Shown in pieces: positions 35,068 to 43,232 of a DNA stretch of 64,000 nucleotides. Each line of letters begins with the position of its first letter. Within the stretch, counting starts at the first letter, position 1. The position numbers were made by a program, and so were the translations under genes. This stretch comes from Pseudobacteroides cellulosolvens ATCC 35603 = DSM 2933 (lineage in GTDB: Bacteria > Bacillota > Clostridia > Acetivibrionales > DSM-2933), in the NCBI RefSeq assembly GCF_001262605.1, contig NZ_LGTC01000001.1, positions 4,660,001 to 4,724,000 on the forward strand, in the 5' to 3' direction. The notes beneath the pieces are model-generated. The model saw only the letters and a list, made by a program, of their open reading frames with translations. It was not told the DNA's origin and ran no database searches.

Positions 35068-35877
35068 TTAATGCAATCGAAGGACTTCCCTTCTCTTCAT
35101 GTCAAAGCCGTAGCCTTCAGGCAATACATGGACCGTTACATTAGCGATTGCCAGTATTTCATCAGGCTTTAATTCGGATACATTAGAGCTTACAATGGAT
35201 TTTCCGTCTATTATTGTCACAGCGTATGAGCCTACAACTTCAAAATGTGCATCAGGATAAACCCTTATTGCTGTATCCTCATCAATTCCAATGCCGAGCA
35301 TATGGGGATTTTCAGCCACACCACACAGTAAACGCCCAAATCTGCCCCTTTGGTCAAAATGCTGATCAATTATAGCCTCTTCCAGAAGCCCCAAACCTGA
35401 TGCCATTTTAAGAGTACATTTCCTTGCCGGATCGTTGCTGTTTCCATCAACAATCATGGTATTACTCATTACTGAAGCCCCGGCACTTGTCCCTGCTATA
35501 ACAACACCCTTGAGATATGCCTCAATAAGTGCATTAAAAACTTTAGTACCGCCAAGGATGCTAGTTATCCTTAACTGATCCCCACCAGTCATAAAGACGC
35601 CTCCGGAATTTACTATCTTATAATAATTCTCCTCGTTATTTGCATCCTCCCTTGTACTTATATCAAGGACCTCGATATTATTTATGCCAAGCCTTTGAAA
35701 TACGTTCAGATACTCATTTCCAACTTCTACCGGATGCTCAGTAGCTGTTGTCAGAACAATAAACTCCATATCACCAAATCCAGCTATTTCAGCAACCTTT
35801 TTAAGGATTTTGCTTTCACCTTTTTTATCTTCTGCACCACCAATAATGACAAGATTTCCCTTTGATTTTTCTTCCAT
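35068..35877 (-). CDS. cphB: Cyanophycinase
   Basis: A 269-aa S51-family serine exopeptidase cutting cyanophycin into beta-Asp-Arg dipeptides. Motifs: I-I-G-G-A-E-D near the N terminus, M-T-G-G-D-Q, nucleophile Ser131 in G-T-S-A-G-A-S, and D-Q-H-F-D-Q-R-G-R. The ATG at 35877 is chosen because GGAGG lies 7 bases upstream; the earlier ATG overlaps the stop of the preceding gene. It sits between the membrane-protein gene and cphA in the operon. Confidence 0.93.
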   Translation of the reverse strand: MEEKSKGNLVIIGGAEDKKGESKILKKVAEIAGFGDMEFIVLTTATEHPVEVGNEYLNVFQRLGINNIEVLDISTREDANNEENYYKIVNSGGVFMTGGDQLRITSILGGTKVFNALIEAYLKGVVIAGTSAGASVMSNTMIVDGNSNDPARKCTLKMASGLGLLEEAIIDQHFDQRGRFGRLLCGVAENPHMLGIGIDEDTAIRVYPDAHFEVVGSYAVTIIDGKSIVSSNVSELKPDEILAIANVTVHVLPEGYGFDMKRREVLRLH

Positions 35878-35888
35878 TAGATCCTCCA

Positions 35889-36161
35889 TTACCTTCCATA
35901 GATGTTATGCATAGTGTAATCCAATATTACATTATTAAACATAAGTCCTATTCCCATAAGAATTATATTGGCCATTATAATAGGCAATCCATTCCTGCTG
36001 CCGTTTTTTGCAGCCAATATACCCGTTATTACTCCAATAACACCAAAAGCATATGGTAAAATAAAAAGTGATAAAAAGGCACATATCCAGCCTATAGCTA
36101 TAAACAGCATACTCCCTTTAGTCAATGTACCACTGCTTTTACTAATACCGTAATCATTCAT
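35889..36161 (-). CDS. Small membrane protein of the cyanophycin operon (DUF4190-like)
   Basis: A 90-aa protein with two hydrophobic segments (about residues 18-48 and 60-78), joined by a loop A-A-K-N-G-S-R-N-G-L. The stop overlaps the region of the cphB ribosome site, so expression is coupled. The layout resembles DUF4190-type small membrane proteins. Function is unknown; position inside the cyanophycin operon is the only clue. Confidence 0.55.
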   Translation of the reverse strand: MNDYGISKSSGTLTKGSMLFIAIGWICAFLSLFILPYAFGVIGVITGILAAKNGSRNGLPIIMANIILMGIGLMFNNVILDYTMHNIYGR

Positions 36162-36212
36162 ACAATCACCTTTTTAAATTTAAGTAGTTTTAATATTTAT
36201 TACTATTAATAT

Positions 36213-36368
36213 TTAGTAGTTTTTCTTACCGATCCTGTTATATAATTTATAGCCGATAAGGGTTAAAAATAGTAAAACTATAAAACCCAGTTTATAAACA
36301 ATTATGTTACTGATTACACAAAAAAAATAATAAAGCCCATTTATTATTTGAGTTAGTAAAGATGCCAT
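36213..36368 (-). CDS. 51-aa small membrane protein directly after iadA
   Basis: The ATG at 36366-36368 (coding strand) lies 1 base after the iadA stop. The frame runs to the TAA at 36213-36215. The product is nearly all hydrophobic with a central helix (about residues 11-40) and a basic end (K-L-Y-N-R-I-G-K-K-N-Y). The GGGAG upstream is 14 bases away, so it may rely on coupling to iadA. No family recognised. Confidence 0.5.
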   Translation of the reverse strand: MASLLTQIINGLYYFFCVISNIIVYKLGFIVLLFLTLIGYKLYNRIGKKNY

Positions 36369-36369
36369 A

Positions 36370-37518
36370 CTAATTTTCGTAGCTCCCTTTCTTTATTGTT
36401 TTTCCTTCGTGTACAAAGCTTATACCATTTACCATAAGTTCAAATATTTTGAGCTCCTTCTCATCCATCACCAAAATATCAGCATCACTTCCGTTTTTCA
36501 AAACTCCCTTTTGCGGATAGATCTTTAAAAGCTGTGCCACATTTGATGTTACTGTTCTAAATACATCTTCGATTTTCAAACCTTTTTGCAATATGCTGGA
36601 CCTTATGTCATCAATAAGCATATTAACCTTACCAACGCCAGGCTGACCATTTACGTCGGGTATGCTCCCATTGGCATCAGATGATATTGTTACCCTGTCA
36701 AACCCTAGCTTCCTTTCGGCTATTGTAGATAAGGCATCCGGTACATCATACCCTATTCCGCCTGTACTTCCTGCAGTCAGATCAATATTTCCTCCGGTTT
36801 TTAAATATTCCAGCCCTTGCTCAAACAACATCTTGTTTCTATTGATATGTGTAGGAACAAACATATCAATAGGAAACTCCGAGTCATTCAAAAGATCCTT
36901 TAAAGGCTTTATTCCATCCTTACCGTCACCTACATGAATATGAACAACACCTGCTTTATTTGAGATCATTGAACCAATTTTCACCTCATATGCAAGTGAC
37001 TTTAATTCCTTGATATCAGGGTGGCTGCTTCTGTAATCAGATATGGCTATTTCTCCTGCACCAATTACTTTATCAATAAATGTTATATCTGAAATAACTT
37101 TTCCTGTGAGTGTTGTTGTTGGTAATCCATAACTGCCTGTATAAATAAACGTGTTAACGCCTTCAGCTTCCAGTGATTTGGCTTTTGCAAGAAGTCCAGC
37201 CATGTTCCTTGTCAGTCCATCGAATCCCAAAACGCCTACAACAGTTGTTATTCCTGCATTCACTATGTCAGTCAAATATATTTCCGGTATTCTGCTGGAA
37301 GGACCTTTTTCTCCTCCTCCGCCTATAATGTGCAGATGCTGATCTATAATGCCCGGTAAAATAATCTTTCCGGTGCAATCAATGGTTTCAACACCCCAAA
37401 GCCCATCCACCGAAATATTCTCTTCAACTTTAACTATCTTTCCTAAAGCTACCAAAATATCCTTAGCACCAAGATACTGCGGGCTATATATGTTGCCACC
37501 TTTCAATAATTTAAACAA
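36370..37518 (-). CDS. iadA: Isoaspartyl dipeptidase (beta-aspartyl peptidase)
   Basis: A 382-aa amidohydrolase that splits beta-Asp dipeptides. Metal-site motifs: D-Q-H-L-H-I near residue 62, V-H-I-H-V-G-D-G, P-T-H-I-N-R and S-S-D-A-N-G-S. TTG start at 37518 with TGAGGTGA a few bases before it. First gene of the cluster iadA, two membrane proteins, cphB, cphA: cyanophycinase releases beta-Asp-Arg and this enzyme completes conversion to Asp and Arg (established for the pathway; coupling here is inferred from synteny). Confidence 0.93.
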   Translation of the reverse strand: MFKLLKGGNIYSPQYLGAKDILVALGKIVKVEENISVDGLWGVETIDCTGKIILPGIIDQHLHIIGGGGEKGPSSRIPEIYLTDIVNAGITTVVGVLGFDGLTRNMAGLLAKAKSLEAEGVNTFIYTGSYGLPTTTLTGKVISDITFIDKVIGAGEIAISDYRSSHPDIKELKSLAYEVKIGSMISNKAGVVHIHVGDGKDGIKPLKDLLNDSEFPIDMFVPTHINRNKMLFEQGLEYLKTGGNIDLTAGSTGGIGYDVPDALSTIAERKLGFDRVTISSDANGSIPDVNGQPGVGKVNMLIDDIRSSILQKGLKIEDVFRTVTSNVAQLLKIYPQKGVLKNGSDADILVMDEKELKIFELMVNGISFVHEGKTIKKGSYEN

Positions 37519-38069
37519 TATTTCACCTCAAGTCTTTTTGATGTCCACGAAATTATGGCGTATTCTACATACGCAGTTTCTTATGACAACATCAAGATTG
37601 CTAAATCACTTCATGATTTTGTCCTAGAACCCAGTAAACGGCAGAATGCCCTAATTAATATAATACTGCCACTATATAATATAACCACCGATATAATATT
37701 AATACATTTATATAACTTTACTTTTTGTTCGCATATTTCCGTTACATATTTCTATTGATATATGTAAAAAGTGCTAATTTTCTGTTAATTTTTTTATTTA
37801 TTGTATACAGAAGTTCATATAATTATTATCCCTAAAATATATAGTATTTATGTAAACCGTCAAACCCCCTATATAATAAGTCTTTTATTGTTTTTTACAT
37901 AACATGCATATTGAACATGTGAGATTTTACCTTTAAATTGGTACGCAATAACTTGTATCTAATTTACATAATTGTTATTATATAATTTGAATTTTTCCTA
38001 AAAGTCTGTTAATATTGTTTTTGATAATTTGTTTTCTTTATCAATATTTCTAATACTTTATTAAAAAGG
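37519..38069. promoter_or_regulatory. 551-base divergent regulatory region with repeated TTACAT/ATGTAA words
   Basis: Very AT-rich, between iadA (-) and the LexA-like gene (+). It holds five TTACAT or ATGTAA words: 37742-37747, 37762-37767, 37850-37855, 37895-37900 and 37964-37969. The first two form an inverted pair. A canonical Firmicute SOS box (GAAC-N4-GTTC) is not present; only a half-site GAAC at 37913-37916 is seen. The words may be operators for the divergent LexA-like repressor. Confidence 0.35.
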
Positions 38070-38714
38070 GTGATGAGTGTGCCTTCTGAATTTGATTCAC
38101 TTACGTCAAAGCAAAAGAAGATTTATTCTGTAATCGAAACATTTATTAGAGAAAATGGTATTCCTCCAACAGTTAGAGAAATAGGTGAAATGGTAGGGGA
38201 AAAAACACCAGGAGCCGTACAAGGGATTTTAAATAGACTTCAGCAAAAAGGAGTCATAAAAAGAGAAATAGGCATGGCACGTTCTATTAAGCTTGTTTCT
38301 GGGAATTCCCAGTATACAGATCCTGCATATATTCCTGAAGTAAAAAAGATAAGTAAAAGAAATATCAGTGATTTGTACAGCATATATAATGTTGTCAAAT
38401 ATCAACCAGTACCTCCGGATTTTCTCGAGGATGCGACTGATTGTTTTATTTTAAACTGTCCTGATAACAGTTTGATTGATAGTGGGATAAAGTATGAAGA
38501 TGTTTTAGTTATTTCAAGGGAATCAAACATATGCGATGGAGATATTGTTTTGATTTTATTTGAAAACTCTGCACTCTTGAGAAAGTACTATAAGGGCGAG
38601 AACGAAGAAACTATCACACTTAAGGCAGACAGTAATTTACTTGGAAGAGAAACTTTCAATAAAGATGAGGTAATAGTTGTTGGTAGATTGGTAGGCAAAT
38701 ATACAAAGTATTAA
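38070..38714 (+). CDS. LexA-like repressor lacking self-cleavage residues
   Basis: About 212 aa. The N-terminal winged-helix domain matches LexA (L-T-S-K-Q-K-K-I-Y, P-P-T-V-R-E-I-G, then G-I-A/M-A-R-S-I). The C-terminal domain has the S24-like fold: D-N-S-L-I-D-S-G-I aligns with the catalytic Ser region, and E-N-S-A-L-L-R-K-Y-Y with the T-V-K-R-L catalytic Lys region. The Lys position holds Arg, and the usual Ala-Gly cleavage site is absent in the hinge (S-I-Y-N-V-V-K-Y-Q). It therefore probably cannot cut itself on RecA activation and may be a non-SOS regulator. The frame opens at GTG 38070; ATG 38073 and GTG 38079 are also possible. Confidence 0.78.
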   Translation: MMSVPSEFDSLTSKQKKIYSVIETFIRENGIPPTVREIGEMVGEKTPGAVQGILNRLQQKGVIKREIGMARSIKLVSGNSQYTDPAYIPEVKKISKRNISDLYSIYNVVKYQPVPPDFLEDATDCFILNCPDNSLIDSGIKYEDVLVISRESNICDGDIVLILFENSALLRKYYKGENEETITLKADSNLLGRETFNKDEVIVVGRLVGKYTKY

Positions 38715-38849
38715 TTTCTGAATTATAGTCATGCCATAGCTTATTGGAGGAAGATATCTCGTTTACAACTTTTATTAATTTATATTAAATTGCCTTGAAA
38801 AATGTTAGGGGTAAATAAAAATTTCTGGTATTACAAGGTTTCAAATTTA

Positions 38850-38882
38850 AAGGATATCCCATTATAGGATATCCTTCTTTTA
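38850..38882. terminator. Terminator hairpin between the LexA-like gene and leuB
   Basis: A perfect 10-bp stem (38850-38859 with 38867-38876), a 7-base loop, then CTTTTATT. Convergent genes on both sides may share it. The preceding 130 bases show no gene. Confidence 0.7.
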
Positions 38883-38915
38883 TTACTTTTATTCATTACT
38901 ATTCTTTTATTATTT

Positions 38916-40004
38916 TTACTTAGAAATTTCACTTGTAATAAGGCTTCCCATCTTCATCGTTCCAACCAATTCGGTTCCTTCACTTACAATATCTCCTGTT
39001 CTGTAGCCTTTTTCAAGTACCCTTTCTACAGCTACTTCGATATCTTTAGCCACATTCTCAAGGCCGCAGCTATATCTCATCATCATTGCAACTGACAAAA
39101 TTGTAGCTATTGGATTTGCTTTATCCTGACCTGCAATATCCGGTGCCGATCCATGAATAGGCTCATACAAACCAAGAGTACCTGCACCAATGCTGGCTGA
39201 TGGCAACATTCCTATAGAACCGGTTATCATTGAAGCCTCGTCTGACAGTATATCTCCAAACATGTTTGATGTAACTATAACATCAAACTGCATCGGGTTT
39301 CTGACCAACTGCATGGCTGCATTGTCTACATACATGTGGTTGAGAGTAACTTCCGGATAATCTTTGGACATTTTAATCACTACTTCTCTCCACAACCTTG
39401 AGCTTTCAAGAACATTAGCCTTGTCGACTGAAGTCAGTATCTTATTTCTTTTCATCGCTGACTCAAATCCAACTCTTGCAATCCTTTCAACCTCACCAAC
39501 ACTATACATCTCTGTGTCATAGGCCGCCTCTCCCATTCCTTCAACGGCAGTTCTGCCTCTTTTTCCAAAGTATATACCACCTGTAAGTTCCCTTACTACC
39601 ATGATGTCGATTCCATCCTTAACTATATCAGCTCTTAACGGTGATGCATTCTTAAGTGAACTGTATATAATAGCCGGTCTTAAGTTAGCAAACAATCCAA
39701 GCCCTGCTCTTATAGCAAGAAGCCCTGCCTCAGGCCTGATATGACCGGGAAGCGTATCCCATTTTGCTCCTCCGACAGCACCAAGCAGCACAGCATCGCT
39801 ATTCTTACACTGTTCTAGTGTACTGTCGGGAAGAGGAACTCCATGTGCATCTATAGCACATCCCCCTATAAGAGCTTCACTAAGCTCAAATTTATATTCA
39901 TACTTTTTCTCAACTTCTTTGATGGTGGCTATAGCCTGCCTAATTACTTCAGGGCCTATGCCGTCTCCCGGAAGAACTGTTATTTTAAATGTTTTCTGTG
40001 ACAT
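38916..40004 (-). CDS. leuB: 3-isopropylmalate dehydrogenase
   Basis: A 362-aa NAD-dependent enzyme of leucine synthesis, oxidising and decarboxylating 3-isopropylmalate. Motifs: L-P-G-D-G-I-G-P-E-V near the N terminus, R-E-L-T-G-G-I-Y-F-G, V-D-N-A-A-M-Q-L and S-N-M-F-G-D-I-L-S-D-E (metal-binding Asp), G-S-A-P-D-I-A-G. AGGAGG lies 7 bases upstream. leuA, leuC and leuD are not adjacent, which is unusual. No T-box leader is visible in the 129-base gap to the next gene. Confidence 0.95.
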   Translation of the reverse strand: MSQKTFKITVLPGDGIGPEVIRQAIATIKEVEKKYEYKFELSEALIGGCAIDAHGVPLPDSTLEQCKNSDAVLLGAVGGAKWDTLPGHIRPEAGLLAIRAGLGLFANLRPAIIYSSLKNASPLRADIVKDGIDIMVVRELTGGIYFGKRGRTAVEGMGEAAYDTEMYSVGEVERIARVGFESAMKRNKILTSVDKANVLESSRLWREVVIKMSKDYPEVTLNHMYVDNAAMQLVRNPMQFDVIVTSNMFGDILSDEASMITGSIGMLPSASIGAGTLGLYEPIHGSAPDIAGQDKANPIATILSVAMMMRYSCGLENVAKDIEVAVERVLEKGYRTGDIVSEGTELVGTMKMGSLITSEISK

Positions 40005-40133
40005 AAATAAACCTCCTAATAAATATCCTATTTCTTGTATATTATATAACAGTAAAAATAATTATTCTTCCTGTTATTAATCTCATTTATATGCCTTTTT
40101 TAATGTTTTTTGCCCTATGGTATAGAAGATTTC

Positions 40134-41024
40134 TTATGATTTTAAAGACTTTCTGTACTTTAACGGTGTCATCTTTGTGTATTTTTTAAATATTTCGTTA
40201 AATCTCTGCTGGTTTGAAAAACCTACAGAAAAAGCTACATCACTGATTTTTAATGACTCATCCGCCAATATCTCCTTAGCTCTCTCTATTCTTACCTTGA
40301 GAAGATAGTTAATGGGGCTGATACCCATTTCCTCTTTAAAAGCTCTTGTAAAATAACTAGAGCTTAAGAATACATATTTTGCAATATCTCCAATTGTTAT
40401 ATCCCTCTCAAAATTATTATTTATATAGTTTACAGAGATTTTTATAAGCTCCTTAACTTTCATACTCTTGCCCATAATACTGGATTCCCATTCCATCTTT
40501 AGGGCTCTGGAGATATATACAAACAACTCCATTACAAGAAGTTGATCGAGGAAATCACTGCCTATATCTTTCTTTTCTCTTTCTTTAAGAATCCTGTTAA
40601 GAATTATTATAATCTCATTCTTTTGACTTACCTTTAAGGAAATAAAAGCACCTGACTCTTTGCTGCTGACGAAATTAAGGAAATCCTCAAGGGGTACTTC
40701 TGAAAACTCACTGATGGACTGGCTAATAAATTTAAAGCTGAGAACAATAAACTCGCACCCATCCTCCGATTTAACTATAAATTTGTGGCTCTGGTTTGGT
40801 TTTATTATTACTATGTCATTTGGACCAATAGGTGCAGGTTGTCCGGATATTTCAAATACGGCATGTCCCTTTTTAATATATACCATTTCAAAAAACTCAT
40901 GCTTGTTCGGTTCCATAGACCAGTTTCTATCATGAATCCTTTCAAGCGTCTTGACTATAACAGGTATATATCCTGTAGAATTTCTGAGGCTTTCCCATAT
41001 TTTAGGCTGAGCATCACTTTTCAA
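40134..41024 (-). CDS. AraC-family transcriptional regulator
   Basis: A 296-aa protein. The N-terminal cupin-like sensor domain (about residues 25-120) has H-E-F-F-E-M-V-Y-I-K and N-Q-S-H-K-F. The C-terminal AraC DNA-binding domain (about 195-292) has two helix-turn-helix motifs, I-A-K-Y-V-F-L-S-S-S-Y-F-T-R-A-F-K and D-V-A-F-S-V-G-F-S-N-Q-Q-R-F. Family members sense sugars or other small molecules. There is no adjacent metabolic operon to suggest the target. Confidence 0.88.
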   Translation of the reverse strand: MKSDAQPKIWESLRNSTGYIPVIVKTLERIHDRNWSMEPNKHEFFEMVYIKKGHAVFEISGQPAPIGPNDIVIIKPNQSHKFIVKSEDGCEFIVLSFKFISQSISEFSEVPLEDFLNFVSSKESGAFISLKVSQKNEIIIILNRILKEREKKDIGSDFLDQLLVMELFVYISRALKMEWESSIMGKSMKVKELIKISVNYINNNFERDITIGDIAKYVFLSSSYFTRAFKEEMGISPINYLLKVRIERAKEILADESLKISDVAFSVGFSNQQRFNEIFKKYTKMTPLKYRKSLKS

Positions 41025-41105
41025 ATTATCACAACCTTAATCCATATTAAATGTTACTCTATAAAATTATATATATAATATTAATTTCCAGCAACTACTT
41101 TATAG

Positions 41106-41190
41106 AAGGTCATTTCAAAAAAATATTATTCAAGTAAGGTTGAAATGACCCAATGACTAATTAACTATTTGTTAATACCTAACCTGTTAA
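41106..41190. repeat. Dispersed intergenic repeat, copy 1
   Basis: Starts AGGTCATTTCA and includes a stem GGTCATTTCA/TGAAATGACC (41107-41150), then the word TATTTGTTAATACCTAA. Related sequences occur at 43885-43990 and, inverted, at 52697-52730. No ORF. Confidence 0.45.
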
Positions 41191-42189
41191 TTAATAGTCT
41201 GACAACTGAGAGATATCAACACCTTTATAATAATACTTTAATATATCCTCAAAATCCATTCCTTCCTTAGCCAGGTAATTGGCACCCCATTGGCTCATAC
41301 CAACACCATGGCCATATCCGATAGTTGTTATATATATGGTTTCCTTCTTTTCTTCTATTTTAAAATTAGTTGAATTGAGTGAAAATATGCTCCTTATATC
41401 GTTGCCCTTTAATACTTTATTGCCTACTTTTATTGTACTAACCCTTCCACCCTCTGTAAAACTTAATACCTCAATATTATTGATGAAATCTTCTTCATCG
41501 AATTCCAAATCACTATATTTCTCACTAAGCTTCTCAATAAATTCCTTTTCTTTCATGGAAATTGTTTTTTTGTACACGTTAGCCTCATTCTCGCCCTTGC
41601 TGACAACACTTTTTAAGTATGGAACTCCTTTTCCTCCCCATACATCCTCAATATTTTCAGTCCTGCCGCCGCTGTTTGAGTGGTAAAAGGGATTGGCTAT
41701 GACATTATTATATGTTATTATGATCCCCTTTGTTTCTCTGATTGCTCTGGTTAACTTTTCCCAATTGCCCTTGGCTGAGAAGGCCCCCCATGCTTTATAT
41801 ACATCCTCCTTGCTTTTCCATGCCTGGCAATGGGCTGGATCTGTACATATGCAAACATCAGGATGCTTATTATCCGACGATTTATATACACCTTTGTATC
41901 TTCCCCAAAAATAAGTTCTTGCTGCAACTGCTTGAGCCTTTAGTGCTTCCAATTCAAAATTTGCAGGCATTTCAGCAGAAACTACACCTCTGATGTATTG
42001 CTCCAGATCTGCCTCCTGGATTTTATCTTCTTTTACATTCAAGAACCTGATTTTTTCAGTTTCCTGATCAGAAATTTTCTCTTCTTCAATCTCTTGAACA
42101 TTGTTAACAGAACACCCGCGTACAATCAAAAGCGGAAGTATTATAATGATTAAAATCAACAGCAGAGCATAGTATGTAATGTTTTTCAT
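41191..42189 (-). CDS. spoIID: Stage II sporulation protein D (SpoIID/LytB family)
   Basis: A 332-aa membrane-anchored lytic transglycosylase. N-terminal helix residues 4-25, then the SpoIID domain: Y-I-R-G-V-V-S-A-E-M-P-A (catalytic Glu), A-V-A-A-R-T-Y, Y-H-S-N-S-G-G-R-T-E and the C-terminal G-Y-G-H-G-V-G-M-S-Q-W-G-A. It hydrolyses peptidoglycan during forespore engulfment with SpoIIM and SpoIIP. Together with the Met-rich coat-like protein it indicates a spore-former. Confidence 0.92.
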   Translation of the reverse strand: MKNITYYALLLILIIIILPLLIVRGCSVNNVQEIEEEKISDQETEKIRFLNVKEDKIQEADLEQYIRGVVSAEMPANFELEALKAQAVAARTYFWGRYKGVYKSSDNKHPDVCICTDPAHCQAWKSKEDVYKAWGAFSAKGNWEKLTRAIRETKGIIITYNNVIANPFYHSNSGGRTENIEDVWGGKGVPYLKSVVSKGENEANVYKKTISMKEKEFIEKLSEKYSDLEFDEEDFINNIEVLSFTEGGRVSTIKVGNKVLKGNDIRSIFSLNSTNFKIEEKKETIYITTIGYGHGVGMSQWGANYLAKEGMDFEDILKYYYKGVDISQLSDY

Positions 42190-42389
42190 ATCATATCCCT
42201 TGTATATTTATTAGTCATGATCAAAAAGTGTAAAATGATTATTGCAAGACATATAATTTACAGTTGTCCATGAAATAAATATATTGGATAATCAGAAAAA
42301 TATTACATCATTATTTTTGCATAATTATAAAACTTTTTATTGATTTTTTATTATAAATGTATTATTATATTATATGTTCGTTTAAATAT

Positions 42390-42463
<74 letters not shown>

Positions 42464-42468
42464 TTACA

Positions 42469-42505
42469 AGAAAACCTCATGGATTAAAGTCCGTGAGGTT
42501 TTTCT
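42469..42505 (+). terminator. Terminator after tRNA-Arg
   Basis: AAAACCTCA at 42471-42479 pairs with TGAGGTTTT, flanked by a T-run. It ends the tRNA transcript. Confidence 0.8.
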
Positions 42506-42567
42506 TTTATCCAAAATGAGCAGCTGATTTTTACTGACGATTGACCCCTAACTTGCATTTCATATTC

Positions 42568-42596
42568 TTGACAACATTTTAGGGTAATGTTATAAT
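42568..42596 (+). promoter_or_regulatory. Consensus sigma-A promoter of the CD3324-family gene
   Basis: Perfect TTGACA (42568-42573), a 17-base spacer and perfect TATAAT (42591-42596). It starts a leader of about 150 bases that holds a short peptide ORF and hairpins before the ATG at 42757. Confidence 0.85.
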
Positions 42597-42625
42597 TTTA
42601 CATTACTATAAGAAAGGAGTGTTGT

Positions 42626-42661
42626 TTGAGTATGCTTAATCCTATCGTTATTGTTGCATAG
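42626..42661 (+). CDS. Leader peptide upstream of the CD3324-family gene
   Basis: Either TTG 42626 (11 aa) or ATG 42632 (9 aa, M-L-N-P-I-V-I-V-A). AAAGGAG at 42613-42619 is 6 bases before the TTG. The stop abuts the first arm of a large hairpin. Expected to control, not to act as an enzyme. Confidence 0.5.
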   Translation: MSMLNPIVIVA

Positions 42662-42748
42662 CAGAGGCTATTGCAATGAACTACTGCAAAGATAGAAGTC
42701 AGATGCGAATATAGCCTTTGCTATTCCTAAATTAAAATACTTTTAGGA
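42661..42748 (+). promoter_or_regulatory. Leader hairpins: long stem after the leader stop and a stem covering the ribosome site
   Basis: Stem one: GCAGAGGCTAT (42661-42671) with ATAGCCTTTGC (42711-42721), with an inner TTGCA/TGCAA stem. Stem two: TCCTAAA (42725-42731) with TTTAGGA (42742-42748), which covers the first half of the AGGAGG of the downstream gene. A ribosome held on the leader peptide could break stem one and change folding of stem two. This is the layout of translational attenuation; it is inference from sequence. Confidence 0.5.
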
Positions 42749-42756
42749 GGAGCAAC

Positions 42757-43032
42757 ATGAGCTATAAGAAAGCAATTTATATACTCCCTAATGATTTGCT
42801 TGAGCTGGTACAAAAGTATGTAGACGGTGAATTTATCTATATACCTAGAAAGTTAGGCAATAAAAAAGAATGGGGATCAAATACATCCACCCGCAAAGAA
42901 TTAAATCAGAGAAATATACAAGTTTATGAAGACTATTTGGCGGGGAATAGTCTTAAAGAGTTATCCGAAAAATATTTTTTGTCTTTGAAAAGTATTCAAA
43001 GGATAATACGGGAACAAAGAAACATAAATTAG
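42757..43032 (+). CDS. CD3324-family small DNA-binding protein (Mor-like helix-turn-helix)
   Basis: A 91-aa protein with an N-terminal segment I-L-P-N-D-L-L-E-L-V and Y-I-P-R-K, then a C-terminal helix-turn-helix (L-K-E-L-S-E-K-Y-F-L-S-L-K-S-I-Q-R-I-I). It matches the clostridial CD3324 family, small putative regulators. AGGAGG lies 6 bases before ATG. The gene has a consensus promoter, a leader peptide and SD-covering stem, so its translation is probably regulated. Target unknown. Confidence 0.8.
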   Translation: MSYKKAIYILPNDLLELVQKYVDGEFIYIPRKLGNKKEWGSNTSTRKELNQRNIQVYEDYLAGNSLKELSEKYFLSLKSIQRIIREQRNIN

Positions 43033-43039
43033 CCTTAGC

Positions 43040-43083
43040 ATGAGCCAATATGGTTTTATTACTATTTTGGCTCATTTTCTTTT
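43040..43083 (+). terminator. Terminator after the CD3324-family gene
   Basis: ATGAGCCAA (43040-43048) pairs with TTGGCTCAT (43067-43075), followed by TTTTCTTTT. Confidence 0.8.
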
Positions 43084-43163
43084 ACTAAATGTCTTTTAGG
43101 TTTTGTCCTCTAGAACTGGATGATACAATTTAAGCAGATAAATACCAGACTGGAGGGACAAAT

Positions 43164-43214
43164 ATGATAAAGATTTGTGGTAATCCGCCTTTTATCTTTC
43201 CTATTAAATTCTAA
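43164..43214 (+). CDS. 16-aa leader peptide upstream of the DUF1062 gene
   Basis: ATG 43164 with strong GGAGGG (43152-43157) 6 bases upstream; stop TAA at 43212. The sequence starts M-I-K-I-C-G-N-P-P-F and has a Pro-Pro pair. Its final codons form the 5' arm of the hairpin covering the next ribosome site. Confidence 0.65.
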   Translation: MIKICGNPPFIFPIKF

Positions 43215-43220
43215 TAGGAA
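43198..43220 (+). promoter_or_regulatory. SD-sequestering hairpin of the DUF1062 gene
   Basis: TTCCTATTA (43198-43206) pairs perfectly with TAATAGGAA (43212-43220); 5-base loop. The 3' arm includes most of the AGGAAGG ribosome site of the gene at 43233 and the leader stop codon. Translation of the leader must melt the stem, so translation of the two is coupled. Confidence 0.7.
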
Positions 43221-43232
43221 GGATATAGTTTC

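Noticed and set aside
40005..40133. T-box or leucine leader upstream of leuB
   Set aside because: The gap is 129 bases and shows no specifier stem or T-box core word.
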